This document shows positions 1-6,151 of a DNA stretch of 6,151 nt, one piece after another (position 1 is the first letter of the stretch; the number at the start of each line of letters is the position of its first letter). The position numbers and the translations under genes are program-made. This DNA comes from an uncultured euryarchaeote (GTDB lineage: Archaea; Thermoplasmatota; Poseidoniia; Poseidoniales; Thalassarchaeaceae). The notes beneath the pieces were generated by a model, which had not been told where the DNA came from, did no database searches, and saw only the letters and a list, made by a program, of their open reading frames with translations. The stretch is from NCBI GenBank assembly GCA_937876055.1, contig CALEIW010000114.1, positions 1 to 6,151 on the forward strand, written 5' to 3'.

Positions 1-2
1 GT

Positions 3-857
3 TATGATACCATGATTAAGGCGTGTGCAATTTATCGAGATGGAAGTAAACTCAGTCAACCATTGATGAATCAGTTAGTTGACGCCACATCTCTAGATGA
101 GGAAGAGGAAGATGAGGCAGTTACTGTTGTTCACAAGATGGTAGAGCAAACTGCCGAAGCCCTTCCAATACCTGCTCCAGCAGCTACAGTTGTGGCCGAA
201 CAATTTGTCCACAATTACATCGCAACAAGAAGACCTCTGCCTGATGTCAGATCATCTAGTACAATGAAGGCTAGAGTTGGTGGGCACACAGTTTACCTAT
301 CTTCAAGCAACTATGATGACGGTCGTTTGGGTGAGATTATGATTACAACCTCGAAAGAGGGTGCGGCCTGGAGATCTCTACTGAATCAATTCGCGATAGC
401 AGTGTCAATTGGATTACAATACGGTGTTCCCCTGGATGCATTCGTCAAGTCGTTCACTTTCCAGAAGTTCGACCCGAGTGGAATGGTAACCGGCGGTAGT
501 GGCCGAGTTAAGATGTCAACATCAATTGTCGATTACATATTCCGCGAATTAGCAATTCAATATCTAGACCGTGAAGACCTGGCTCACGTCTCTGCTGAAG
601 ATATGGTGTCGACATCAATAAGCAGACCAGAGCAAACAGAAGAAGGATTGGTAAGATCTCAAGGAGAAAAGAGAGATGTGCAGTTGACTTTGAATGCAGT
701 TGCTCCATCTGAGGACGAAGATTCTCGAATACGTAGGATGGCTCGTGAGCGTGGCTTCACTGGAGACATCTGCGATGATTGTGGAAGTAGTCAGATGGTT
801 CGCAATGGTACTTGCCTGAAGTGCAATGCCTGCGGCGCCACGACCGGTTGTTCCTGA
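3..857 (+). CDS. nrdJ: Adenosylcobalamin-dependent (class II) ribonucleotide reductase, C-terminal part, 5' truncated by window edge
   Basis: Reduces ribonucleotides to deoxyribonucleotides using a B12-derived radical; cytosolic. The frame is open to the left edge, so the ATG at 12 is internal; 284 residues are visible. The first residues contain AIYRDGSKLSQPL, the conserved end of the catalytic barrel of NrdJ-type enzymes. A TSCPD-type domain follows at about fragment residues 88-186 (DDGRLGEIMITTSKEG, LQYGVPLDAFV, MSTSIVDYIFRELA). Then comes a variable acidic linker, then a cysteine-rich tail with Cys257, 260, 271, 274, 277 and 283, ending ACGATTGCS. This tail is typical of the family; part of it probably binds zinc and part may serve as the redox-active shuttle to the active site (inference). 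The active-site cysteines and B12 region lie outside the window. The gene converges on the helical-protein gene, with 4 bases between stop codons. The family call is firm; the symbol follows the class II assignment. Confidence 0.9.
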   Translation, partial: YDTMIKACAIYRDGSKLSQPLMNQLVDATSLDEEEEDEAVTVVHKMVEQTAEALPIPAPAATVVAEQFVHNYIATRRPLPDVRSSSTMKARVGGHTVYLSSSNYDDGRLGEIMITTSKEGAAWRSLLNQFAIAVSIGLQYGVPLDAFVKSFTFQKFDPSGMVTGGSGRVKMSTSIVDYIFRELAIQYLDREDLAHVSAEDMVSTSISRPEQTEEGLVRSQGEKRDVQLTLNAVAPSEDEDSRIRRMARERGFTGDICDDCGSSQMVRNGTCLKCNACGATTGCS

Positions 858-861
858 TTTT

Positions 862-2190
862 CTACAGTAATTGATAGGCCTCAGGACTTCTCATCTCAAC
901 CCAGTAGGCCAACTTATCGTAAGATTCTAGGTTGGCTTGCTTGATAGTTTCACAAGTTGTTTGGAATGCTTCAGGAGAAACTCTAGCCTGCTCGACGATC
1001 AGATTTCCTACTCGAGAGCGACCAATTTCGGAAGAAGAAAGCCAAGCCGAGGAAAGAAGTTGGGCCGGGTCTGTTGGGTTAGTTGAGAGATAGTCGCGAA
1101 GTCCTGATTCGACTAGCCTTTGTGTTGCTTTTTGATTTCCATTGGCAAGAATCGATTGTGCCCTCACAACGAATTCTTCTTCGAAAAAGCGGGCTAATCC
1201 TCCTACAAATGAGGCGCAGAGTGTCTGTATTGATTCATCCGTCTCAGATGATAATCGGTCGGCCAAGGTAAGAGCGAGTGTTGCTTCTTGAGAATGGATT
1301 CGAGAGAGATTTTCTGCTACCGTTCTTCTAGTGCCTACTGAGCGATGATCTGCAGATGCGACGAGAATATCTGTTGCTTCTTCTGGTGAATGCGTAAGCA
1401 TTTGCAATCCTGCTCTCACATATGGGCTGCTGTCATCTTCAGTTTGCCCAAGAGCGTCAATAACGCGGGAAGGGATTGCTAATGTCGGACATAGAAGTAG
1501 TGAGACAGAAAGATTCTCCAGCCATTTTGGCAGAATCTTATCTGAAGATTCTGGTTTCATCGATAGTGTATCGAGAATTGTCGTTGCGGCCATTACACCC
1601 GCAGGGTGAGGAGGAAGTGGATTATTGGTCGACATCTCGGGAGTCCATGCAATTTGATGATGGCCAGCGATATTCGAATATGGTAAATTCCCAGGAGTAA
1701 CAGCATAAGCGATTGCTTCAAGCAAATAGTAGCAATCATCTCTAGCAACTTCTGTACCGCCCAATGCTAGACCTACTAGCAAGCTTGACCCAAGATACCA
1801 CCTATCTGTATCTGGTACATTTTCATCTAATGCAACTGCTAACCATTCTCTAGTCTGAAGCGCAAGTACCCTCTCTGCAATTGCTTCCGAGTTGGATGCT
1901 AGCCATTCTGATTCTGCCTCCATGGGGTCTATTGAGCGACGGACATAATCCGGTAGATGTATCTCGCAAACCTCAGCTAAACGCATATTGAATCCTTGAC
2001 GGTCGATAGCGAAGATTCCTGCCGCCTGCCTAACTAATGATTCGGAATCGGTAGGAGAGATTGCAGGGAAATCCGGTAATTCAAGAGGTGGATTAGGTAG
2101 CGGTGCAATCTCAAACGCTTCACGCACCGCTTCCTTGAGCCTTTCATCGGTTTTCTGCCAGACTAAGGCATTGCCTTCCCGTCTGGCCAT
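862..2190 (-). CDS. Uncharacterised helical protein with HEAT-like repeat character, downstream of TFB
   Basis: I do not recognise a named family in this 442-residue protein. It appears almost entirely alpha-helical, rich in Leu, Ala, Ser and Glu and acidic overall, with no signal peptide and no convincing membrane segment (the most hydrophobic stretch, WYLGSSLLVGLALGG, is short and flanked by charges). About residues 238-400 show helix pairs with HEAT-like spacing, for example SSPYVRAGLQML, SVGTRRTVAENLSRI and ESIQTLCASFVGGLARFFEEEF. The N-terminal third carries a Pro-rich stretch (about residues 30-46) and no catalytic motif I can name. The ATG lies 10 bases after the TFB stop, with only a weak ribosome binding site (GGTC), so translation may be coupled to TFB. 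The sustained frame and protein-like composition support a real gene. A scaffold or protein-binding role is only what HEAT-like folds commonly do; no function is assigned. Confidence 0.75.
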   Translation of the reverse strand: MARREGNALVWQKTDERLKEAVREAFEIAPLPNPPLELPDFPAISPTDSESLVRQAAGIFAIDRQGFNMRLAEVCEIHLPDYVRRSIDPMEAESEWLASNSEAIAERVLALQTREWLAVALDENVPDTDRWYLGSSLLVGLALGGTEVARDDCYYLLEAIAYAVTPGNLPYSNIAGHHQIAWTPEMSTNNPLPPHPAGVMAATTILDTLSMKPESSDKILPKWLENLSVSLLLCPTLAIPSRVIDALGQTEDDSSPYVRAGLQMLTHSPEEATDILVASADHRSVGTRRTVAENLSRIHSQEATLALTLADRLSSETDESIQTLCASFVGGLARFFEEEFVVRAQSILANGNQKATQRLVESGLRDYLSTNPTDPAQLLSSAWLSSSEIGRSRVGNLIVEQARVSPEAFQTTCETIKQANLESYDKLAYWVEMRSPEAYQLL

Positions 2191-2200
2191 TTGGACCGAC

Positions 2201-3127
2201 TCAAATCTCTAGTTCGATGTTTAGGTTCTGGATGAGTTCCTTGTACCTATTTCGGATTGTAACCTCAGTGACACCAGCCACTTCAGCAACCTCTCGCTGA
2301 GTTCTGCGCTTACCACAAAGAACAGATGCGATGTAAATGATTGAAGCCGCGATACCAGTTGGGCCTCGGCCGCTGGTTAGTTCCTTTTCTTGGGCCTTCT
2401 GAATCAATTCGTATGCCTTGGCTTGTACCTCGGCATCTAGGTCAAGGCCTGAACAGAATCGAGGAATGTAATCCTCAGGCTTGGTTGGTGGAATCTTCAT
2501 CTTCAATTCACGAACCATGAATCTGTATGTACGACCGATTTCCTTTCTACCGGTTCTGCTAGCATCACCGATTTCGTCGAGAGTTCGTGGATTGTTGCAC
2601 TGGCGGCAAGCAGCATACAGGGATGCTGCTGCTACACCTTCAATCGAGCGACCACGAATGAGTCTCTTCTCGACCGCTTTCTTGTAGTTGACAGCTGCAG
2701 TCTCTCGGATACTCTTTGGAAGGTCTAGGCGGCTGGCCATTCTATCCAATTCTGCAAGAGCCATTGCGAGGTTTCGCTCTGTTGCATTGCTTACTCGAGA
2801 TCGCTTCTGCCACTTTCTCATTCGGTAGAATTGGGAGCGGTATCTGGAAGAGATGGTCTTTCCTGAGTAGTCCTTGTTCTGCCAATCAATATCGGTGGAA
2901 AGACCCTTGTCGTGAAGCATTACAGTCATTGGAGCACCAGTACGTGCACGCTGGTCTCCTTGCTCAGGGCTAAACACGCGCCATTCGGCTCCTTGATCGA
3001 TAACCTTGTCTTCGAGGACAAGCCCACAATCTTGGCACACAATTTCACCACGATTTTCGTCGCGGTCTAGATTTCTTGAACCACATTCATCACATTTGAC
3101 AGTGTCTTCTACGAGATATTCTGACAT
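2201..3127 (-). CDS. tfb: Transcription initiation factor B (archaeal TFIIB homologue)
   Basis: Binds the TBP-TATA complex and the BRE, then recruits RNA polymerase and helps start-site opening. The 308 residues are full family length. In order: an N-terminal zinc ribbon with Cys12, Cys15, Cys31 and Cys34; the B-reader/B-linker region with EWRVFSPEQ and the hallmark TGAPMT...HDKGLSTDI at about residues 48-80; a first cyclin-fold repeat at about 112-205 (RSIEGVAAASLYAACRQ); and a second at about 212-305 (SGRGPTGIAASIIYIAS). The latter ends in the BRE-contacting helix-turn-helix (TQREVAEVAGVTEVTIRNRY, about 274-293). All key features are intact, so it should be functional. The ATG start is supported by GGTGAT six bases upstream. 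Archaea often carry several TFB paralogues; whether this is the main one cannot be told here. It probably shares a transcript with the helical-protein gene, and its leader contains a perfect palindrome. Confidence 0.97.
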   Translation of the reverse strand: MSEYLVEDTVKCDECGSRNLDRDENRGEIVCQDCGLVLEDKVIDQGAEWRVFSPEQGDQRARTGAPMTVMLHDKGLSTDIDWQNKDYSGKTISSRYRSQFYRMRKWQKRSRVSNATERNLAMALAELDRMASRLDLPKSIRETAAVNYKKAVEKRLIRGRSIEGVAAASLYAACRQCNNPRTLDEIGDASRTGRKEIGRTYRFMVRELKMKIPPTKPEDYIPRFCSGLDLDAEVQAKAYELIQKAQEKELTSGRGPTGIAASIIYIASVLCGKRRTQREVAEVAGVTEVTIRNRYKELIQNLNIELEI

Positions 3128-3132
3128 TTCTT

Positions 3133-3139
3133 AATCACC
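3133..3139 (-). promoter_or_regulatory. Shine-Dalgarno site of TFB
   Basis: On the minus strand GGTGATT lies six bases before the TFB ATG. It matches the GGTGAT form expected to pair with the 3' end of archaeal 16S rRNA, and it fixes the TFB start. It directly abuts the 3' arm of the leader palindrome, with one extra G pair (GGGG) at the junction. Confidence 0.75.
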
Positions 3140-3156
3140 CCTTTCGACCCGAAAGG
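3140..3156. repeat. Perfect 7-bp inverted repeat with 3-base spacer in the TFB leader
   Basis: The sequence is CCTTTCG-ACC-CGAAAGG, a fully symmetric 7+3+7 palindrome. In the TFB transcript it would form a hairpin whose 3' arm ends right beside the ribosome binding site. Placing the start site about 25 bases below the TATA candidate puts the mRNA 5' end at roughly 3157-3162, so the repeat would sit at the very start of the message. It could act as an RNA hairpin controlling TFB translation, or as a DNA operator for a dimeric repressor overlapping the start site. No second copy was noticed elsewhere in the window. Confidence 0.65.
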
Positions 3157-3179
3157 TAAAATATTCGCAATGGACTTCC

Positions 3180-3187
3180 TATTTAAA
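3180..3187 (-). promoter_or_regulatory. Candidate TATA box for TFB and downstream gene
   Basis: Read on the minus strand this is TTTAAATA, preceded by AAGG as a possible BRE. Its centre is about 56 bases upstream of the TFB ATG, which predicts a start site near 3157-3162 and a leader of about 30 bases carrying the Shine-Dalgarno site. The spacing and AT-rich core fit an archaeal promoter. The call rests on pattern only. Confidence 0.6.
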
Positions 3188-3197
3188 CCTTGTAGGT
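3187..3197. repeat. Short inverted repeat between the two divergent TATA boxes
   Basis: ACCT-TGT-AGGT is a perfect 4+3+4 inverted repeat exactly between the two outward-facing TATA candidates. Because of the symmetry each promoter reads ACCTNNNAGGT immediately before its AT-rich core, so the repeat could supply the BRE for both directions or be a binding site for a shared regulator. It is short, and chance is possible. Confidence 0.4.
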
Positions 3198-3206
3198 ATT
3201 ATAAAA
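3197..3206 (+). promoter_or_regulatory. Candidate TATA box for the hydro-lyase (and possibly top6B)
   Basis: TATTATAAAA on the plus strand is a good archaeal TATA-like core, preceded by TGTAGG. It predicts a start site near 3227, giving a leader of about 70 bases before the ATG at 3300. It lies back to back with the TFB promoter. No equally good box is seen closer to the gene. Confidence 0.55.
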
Positions 3207-3299
3207 TGTCTCTAAATGAAGGTCTGCTAGCCTGCTCTTACTTGCACCAACGGTGAAATAGCAACAGACCTTGGCGTTAAGCAAGCGAGAGTTGTTGGT

Positions 3300-5294
3300 A
3301 TGCAGTCTTGGCCTCCTTCCAAAGTCAGTCTTAGCCCAAACAAAAGGGTTCTATTTTTGACAAAAGACTTGGATTTGATTCGAAAACAATTGTATGAAGG
3401 TCTCGAATTAAGGATGGAAGATTTGTCCGTCGATGACTTACTCGACGATATCAACACCGACGTAATGACTCCGGCTTGGGTGTGCTTTGATCATGACCCT
3501 GCTATACTTGCAGAGAATGCCTATGCAGGACTTATGCATGAAGGCCGTCGTGTCTTTGAGTCGCGAGCATTGATGGATGGTGGGTTCGAAGTAATTGTTA
3601 GCGGCCATCGAAAGGGAACCGGAAGTAGTAGAGAGACCGCCGCTCAATGTGAAAGATGGTCGGGAATTCGAATTGTCATCGCCGCATCCTTTGCCCCTAT
3701 TCACGAGAGGAATAACATCAATCTCGGTCAGTTAATGGGCGATCATTCAATGCTTGAACGGTTACAGAATGGAGCGAGTATTGACCTAGAAGAGTTCACA
3801 GGAAAATACGATCCAGTGACCAAACTAATTGTAGAGAATGGTGGAATCTTTCCATTCGCTAAGAGAATGAAGGCAGGCGATGTTGAGTTACCTGCAGTAA
3901 GTGATGAGCCTACTCCTATGACAATGGCTGAGAAGATGATTTCCAACAAATTGCTCGGACAGAACGGTCTGCGTGGTTATGTCAAGCCCGGAGACGCTGT
4001 GCTTGCGCAAGTCGATGGCGGATATTCGCACGAGTTTACTACCGCTCAAGTTCATAATTTCCTAGCTGCTGAATATGGCGATGATTATTCATTACCGAAT
4101 CCGCCTAAATTTGCAGTCTTTGAAGACCATCTTTTGTATGCAACGGGAGTTGCAAGGTTCGCTCGATTTGAGGACAAGATTCAGATCTTGCGCGATTTGC
4201 AAGTCGCTTTCCAGAAGCACACAGGAGTACGAGATTATTCCGCGGTGAATGGAGTTAGTCCAGGTATATGTCACCAAGTCGCCCGAGAGGAATTCATCGA
4301 TGTTGGCGACTTCATTCAAGCTACAGATAGTCACACTTGCATGGGTGGTGCGAGCAATGCTCTGACATACGGAGTTGGTTCAACTGAGTACGCTAACTTG
4401 GTACACAATCAATTCGCATTCGTAAAAGTTCCAGAGAGTATTCGATTCGAATTAGTCGGAAGTTTAGATCCGGGGTGTACTGCAAAGGATGTAATTCTGC
4501 ATATCCTTTGGAAGTACGCTGCACAGTCGGACACCCTCGACCGTTCAATGGAATTTGGTGGCCCCGGATTAGCATCTCTTTCAATGGATGAAAGAGCAAC
4601 TCTTTGCAACATGGCAACAGAGTGTTCGGCGAAGACTGGAATTTGTGAGCCGGATGATTTGACTGTTGAGTGGTTAATGGCAAGACGTCAGGATTTGACT
4701 GAAGTTGAGATTCGCTCTGCCTTCGTTCTTCCTGATGAGAATGCTGTTTACCACGGGGGTGTACATACGATTGATTTGTCTGCAATTCGACCCATGGTAG
4801 CACATCCCGGAGACCCTGATGCAGGGATTCCATCCGACCCTACAAACGGAGCATACATCGAAGATCTAGGAGATGTCGAGATTGATATTGCATATGCTGG
4901 CTCATGTACAGCAGGTAAGGACGATGATTTCGCATACTACGCAATGGTTACGAAGGCGGCTCTAGATGCTGGATTGACGGTAGCGGAAGGTGTAGATTGT
5001 TACATTCAATTTGGGTCGAAGGCAGTCAAAGATTTGTCAGCGCGAAATGGATGGAGTGAGTTGTTTGAACGCGCTGGCGTCAAACTAATCGATCCTGGAT
5101 GTGGGGCTTGTATTGGCGCTGGACCAGGGGTTTCAGATCTAGAAGAGCAAGTTACTGTATCGGCGATAAATCGTAATTTCCAAGGTCGCTCTGGACCAGG
5201 AAAATTGTACCTAGCAAGCCCTCTGACTGTAATGGCCAGTGCATTCACTGGAAAGATTACTGCGTGGTATCCGGATTTGTTTGAACAGAGTTAA
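3300..5294 (+). CDS. Fused aconitase / isopropylmalate dehydratase family hydro-lyase (swivel domain first)
   Basis: A [4Fe-4S] hydro-lyase that isomerises a hydroxy-tricarboxylate or isopropylmalate-type substrate by dehydration and rehydration. The N-terminal ~200 residues form the LeuD-like swivel domain: DDINTDVMTP (residues 49-58) and GTGSSRE (106-112), in which Ser109 is the expected catalytic base and Arg111 a substrate-binding residue. From about residue 205 (PMTMAEK) comes the LeuC-like body, with TDSHTC (342-347), GSCTAGK (Cys536) and GCGACIG (Cys601, Cys604); Cys536, 601 and 604 are the expected cluster ligands. All key residues are present. The swivel-first order differs from AcnA and resembles a single-chain group usually annotated as aconitase or 3-isopropylmalate dehydratase; the substrate cannot be decided from sequence. 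The frame is open back to 3231 but ATG 3300 is the first start codon, and it lacks a clear ribosome binding site. Top6B follows in the same direction. Confidence 0.93.
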   Translation: MQSWPPSKVSLSPNKRVLFLTKDLDLIRKQLYEGLELRMEDLSVDDLLDDINTDVMTPAWVCFDHDPAILAENAYAGLMHEGRRVFESRALMDGGFEVIVSGHRKGTGSSRETAAQCERWSGIRIVIAASFAPIHERNNINLGQLMGDHSMLERLQNGASIDLEEFTGKYDPVTKLIVENGGIFPFAKRMKAGDVELPAVSDEPTPMTMAEKMISNKLLGQNGLRGYVKPGDAVLAQVDGGYSHEFTTAQVHNFLAAEYGDDYSLPNPPKFAVFEDHLLYATGVARFARFEDKIQILRDLQVAFQKHTGVRDYSAVNGVSPGICHQVAREEFIDVGDFIQATDSHTCMGGASNALTYGVGSTEYANLVHNQFAFVKVPESIRFELVGSLDPGCTAKDVILHILWKYAAQSDTLDRSMEFGGPGLASLSMDERATLCNMATECSAKTGICEPDDLTVEWLMARRQDLTEVEIRSAFVLPDENAVYHGGVHTIDLSAIRPMVAHPGDPDAGIPSDPTNGAYIEDLGDVEIDIAYAGSCTAGKDDDFAYYAMVTKAALDAGLTVAEGVDCYIQFGSKAVKDLSARNGWSELFERAGVKLIDPGCGACIGAGPGVSDLEEQVTVSAINRNFQGRSGPGKLYLASPLTVMASAFTGKITAWYPDLFEQS

Positions 5295-5378
5295 AGGCCC
5301 TGAGCACTCGGGCGGCCTCGACCACAAGCAGGCCCCTTGTCATTCGGACTATGGGAGGACCTGGAGGGGGTAGTCGCG
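5295..5378 (+). other. GC-rich spacer between the hydro-lyase and top6B genes
   Basis: These 84 bases are clearly richer in G and C than the flanking genes. They hold several GGCC palindromes, a possible small hairpin (ACAAG at 5324-5328 with CTTGT at 5336-5340, loop of seven) and two purine-rich ribosome-binding-like tracts. There is no AT-rich TATA candidate and no T-run terminator, so top6B is probably read through from the hydro-lyase promoter. Confidence 0.45.
5363..5370 (+). promoter_or_regulatory. Shine-Dalgarno site of top6B
   Basis: GGAGGGGG lies eight bases before the ATG at 5379 and is the strongest ribosome binding site in the window. A second GGAGG occurs at 5354-5358, nine residues of spacing further out. 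The pair decides the top6B start over upstream alternatives in the same frame, which is closed by a TGA at 5301-5303. Confidence 0.75.
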
Positions 5379-6151
5379 ATGGCAGATGCAGAGAATATTG
5401 CAAGTAAACAAAAGCAGATTTCGATTAGTGAATTCTTCGAGAAGAACAAGCATTTCCTAGGCTTCGACACCCTTCAGAGAGCCGTGATTACTGCCGTTAA
5501 GGAAGCGGTTGACAACTCACTCGATGCTTGTGAAGAAGCTAGAATCCTACCCACGATTAAGGTCGAGATAAACAAACTCAAAGCTGACAAACTGGAGTTA
5601 ATTTGCCAAGATAATGGCCCAGGTATTCCAAGAAATTCTGTTGAGAATGTGTTTGGGAAGTTCTTGCTAGGGTCGCGATTTCATGCAATAAGACAAACTC
5701 GCGGTCAGCAAGGAATTGGAATCACAGGAGTTGTGATGTACAGTCAATTGACAACGGGCTCGAAGACTCATGTAATTTCGAAAATCAAGTCTGATAGTTC
5801 GGCTGTACACGTTGATCTTGGTCTAGACACTAGAAAGAATAAGGCCACCAAATCTAATGAAATTAGAGATGTTTGGTTTGAGGGTGGTGAGGAGGTTGTA
5901 AGCGGCCTGAAGATAAAAACCGTGATGAAGGCAAAATATCAGCGAGGAAGGCAATCCGTTCACCAATATCTCCGTATGACGAGTATTGTCAACCCGCACG
6001 CTACGATCCAACTAATTGTGCGTGACGCGGATGGAGAAATAATTGATCGAGGACATTGGATAAGGACCACAGAAAAATTACCAAGGGTGGTTGAAGAAAT
6101 CAAACCTCACCCACATGGAATACATCTTGGGCAACTTCAGAGGATGCTGAA
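5379..6151 (+). CDS. top6B: DNA topoisomerase VI subunit B, N-terminal part, 3' truncated by window edge
   Basis: ATPase subunit of the type IIB topoisomerase that passes one DNA duplex through another. It partners with the cleaving subunit Top6A, which is not in this window. The 257 visible residues are about half of the usual length and run off the right edge without a stop. The GHKL ATPase fold is clear: KEAVDNSLDACEEA with Asn46 as the expected Mg-binding residue, DNGPGIP (78-84) for nucleotide contact, and the glycine-rich ATP lid RGQQGIGITGVVMYSQLTTG (108-127). The last residues (HPHGIHLGQLQRML) match the start of the H2TH domain that follows the ATPase domain in this family. The ATG at 5379 is chosen for its strong ribosome binding site and because ISEFFEKNKHFLGFD, the usual start of the fold, begins about 13 residues later. 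No promoter is visible in the 84-base gap. Confidence 0.96.
   Translation, partial: MADAENIASKQKQISISEFFEKNKHFLGFDTLQRAVITAVKEAVDNSLDACEEARILPTIKVEINKLKADKLELICQDNGPGIPRNSVENVFGKFLLGSRFHAIRQTRGQQGIGITGVVMYSQLTTGSKTHVISKIKSDSSAVHVDLGLDTRKNKATKSNEIRDVWFEGGEEVVSGLKIKTVMKAKYQRGRQSVHQYLRMTSIVNPHATIQLIVRDADGEIIDRGHWIRTTEKLPRVVEEIKPHPHGIHLGQLQRML

Noticed and set aside
12..14. ATG at 12 as the start of the nrdJ-like gene
   Set aside because: The frame is open to the window edge and the following residues belong to the middle of the known reductase chain, so the gene clearly starts outside the window.
3206..3256. Possible 16-residue leader peptide starting ATG TCT CTA on the plus strand upstream of the hydro-lyase
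   Set aside because: Its ATG overlaps the candidate TATA box and lies upstream of the predicted transcript start, and it has no ribosome binding site; it is probably not transcribed.
4393..4833. 146-codon open frame on the minus strand inside the hydro-lyase gene
   Set aside because: It lies wholly opposite highly conserved hydro-lyase coding sequence (TAKD, MDERATLCNMATECSAK), has low-complexity Gln/His/Ser content and no promoter or ribosome binding site; it is a shadow frame.
5324..5340. Small hairpin ACAAG/CTTGT as a terminator of the hydro-lyase gene
   Set aside because: The stem is only five pairs with a GC-rich loop and no following T-run; archaeal termination usually needs T-rich tracts, so a terminator call is not supported.
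5351..5407. Mini reading frame starting at the ATG at 5351 and overlapping the start of top6B in another frame
   Set aside because: It is 18 codons long, its sequence is the purine-rich ribosome binding region itself, and nothing suggests it is translated.

Overview
This window looks archaeal. It encodes a transcription initiation factor B (TFB, the archaeal TFIIB) and the ATPase subunit of DNA topoisomerase VI. Its intergenic space holds TATA-box-like elements at archaeal spacing, and two start codons have good Shine-Dalgarno sites. The moderate base composition, the class II (B12-dependent) ribonucleotide reductase and the gene set would fit a marine Thermoplasmatota lineage such as Marine Group II (Poseidoniales). 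That placement is an inference from memory of such genomes, and the sequence alone does not prove it.

Layout: (1) bases 1-857, plus strand, hold the C-terminal part of an adenosylcobalamin-dependent ribonucleotide reductase (nrdJ), cut by the left edge. (2) Bases 862-2190, minus strand, hold a 442-residue helical protein of unknown function with HEAT-like character; only 4 bases separate its stop from the nrdJ stop. (3) Bases 2201-3127, minus strand, hold a complete TFB, 10 bases upstream of the unknown gene and probably in one transcript with it. (4) Bases 3128-3299 form a compact divergent promoter region. It has back-to-back TATA candidates separated by a small inverted repeat, and a perfect 17-base palindrome in the TFB leader next to its ribosome binding site. 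(5) Bases 3300-5294, plus strand, hold a 664-residue aconitase/isopropylmalate-isomerase family hydro-lyase with the swivel (LeuD-like) domain fused in front of the iron-sulfur (LeuC-like) domain. (6) Bases 5379-6151, plus strand, hold the N-terminal part of topoisomerase VI subunit B, cut by the right edge; it follows the hydro-lyase by 84 GC-rich bases with a strong ribosome binding site and no visible promoter.

The genes are mostly housekeeping: dNTP supply, transcription initiation, central or amino-acid metabolism, and DNA topology. I see no mobile element, CRISPR array, tRNA or rRNA. The points most worth a second look are the TFB leader palindrome, the symmetric divergent promoter, the permuted fused hydro-lyase and the unknown protein paired with TFB. 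I did not find convincing evidence of a wholly new system.
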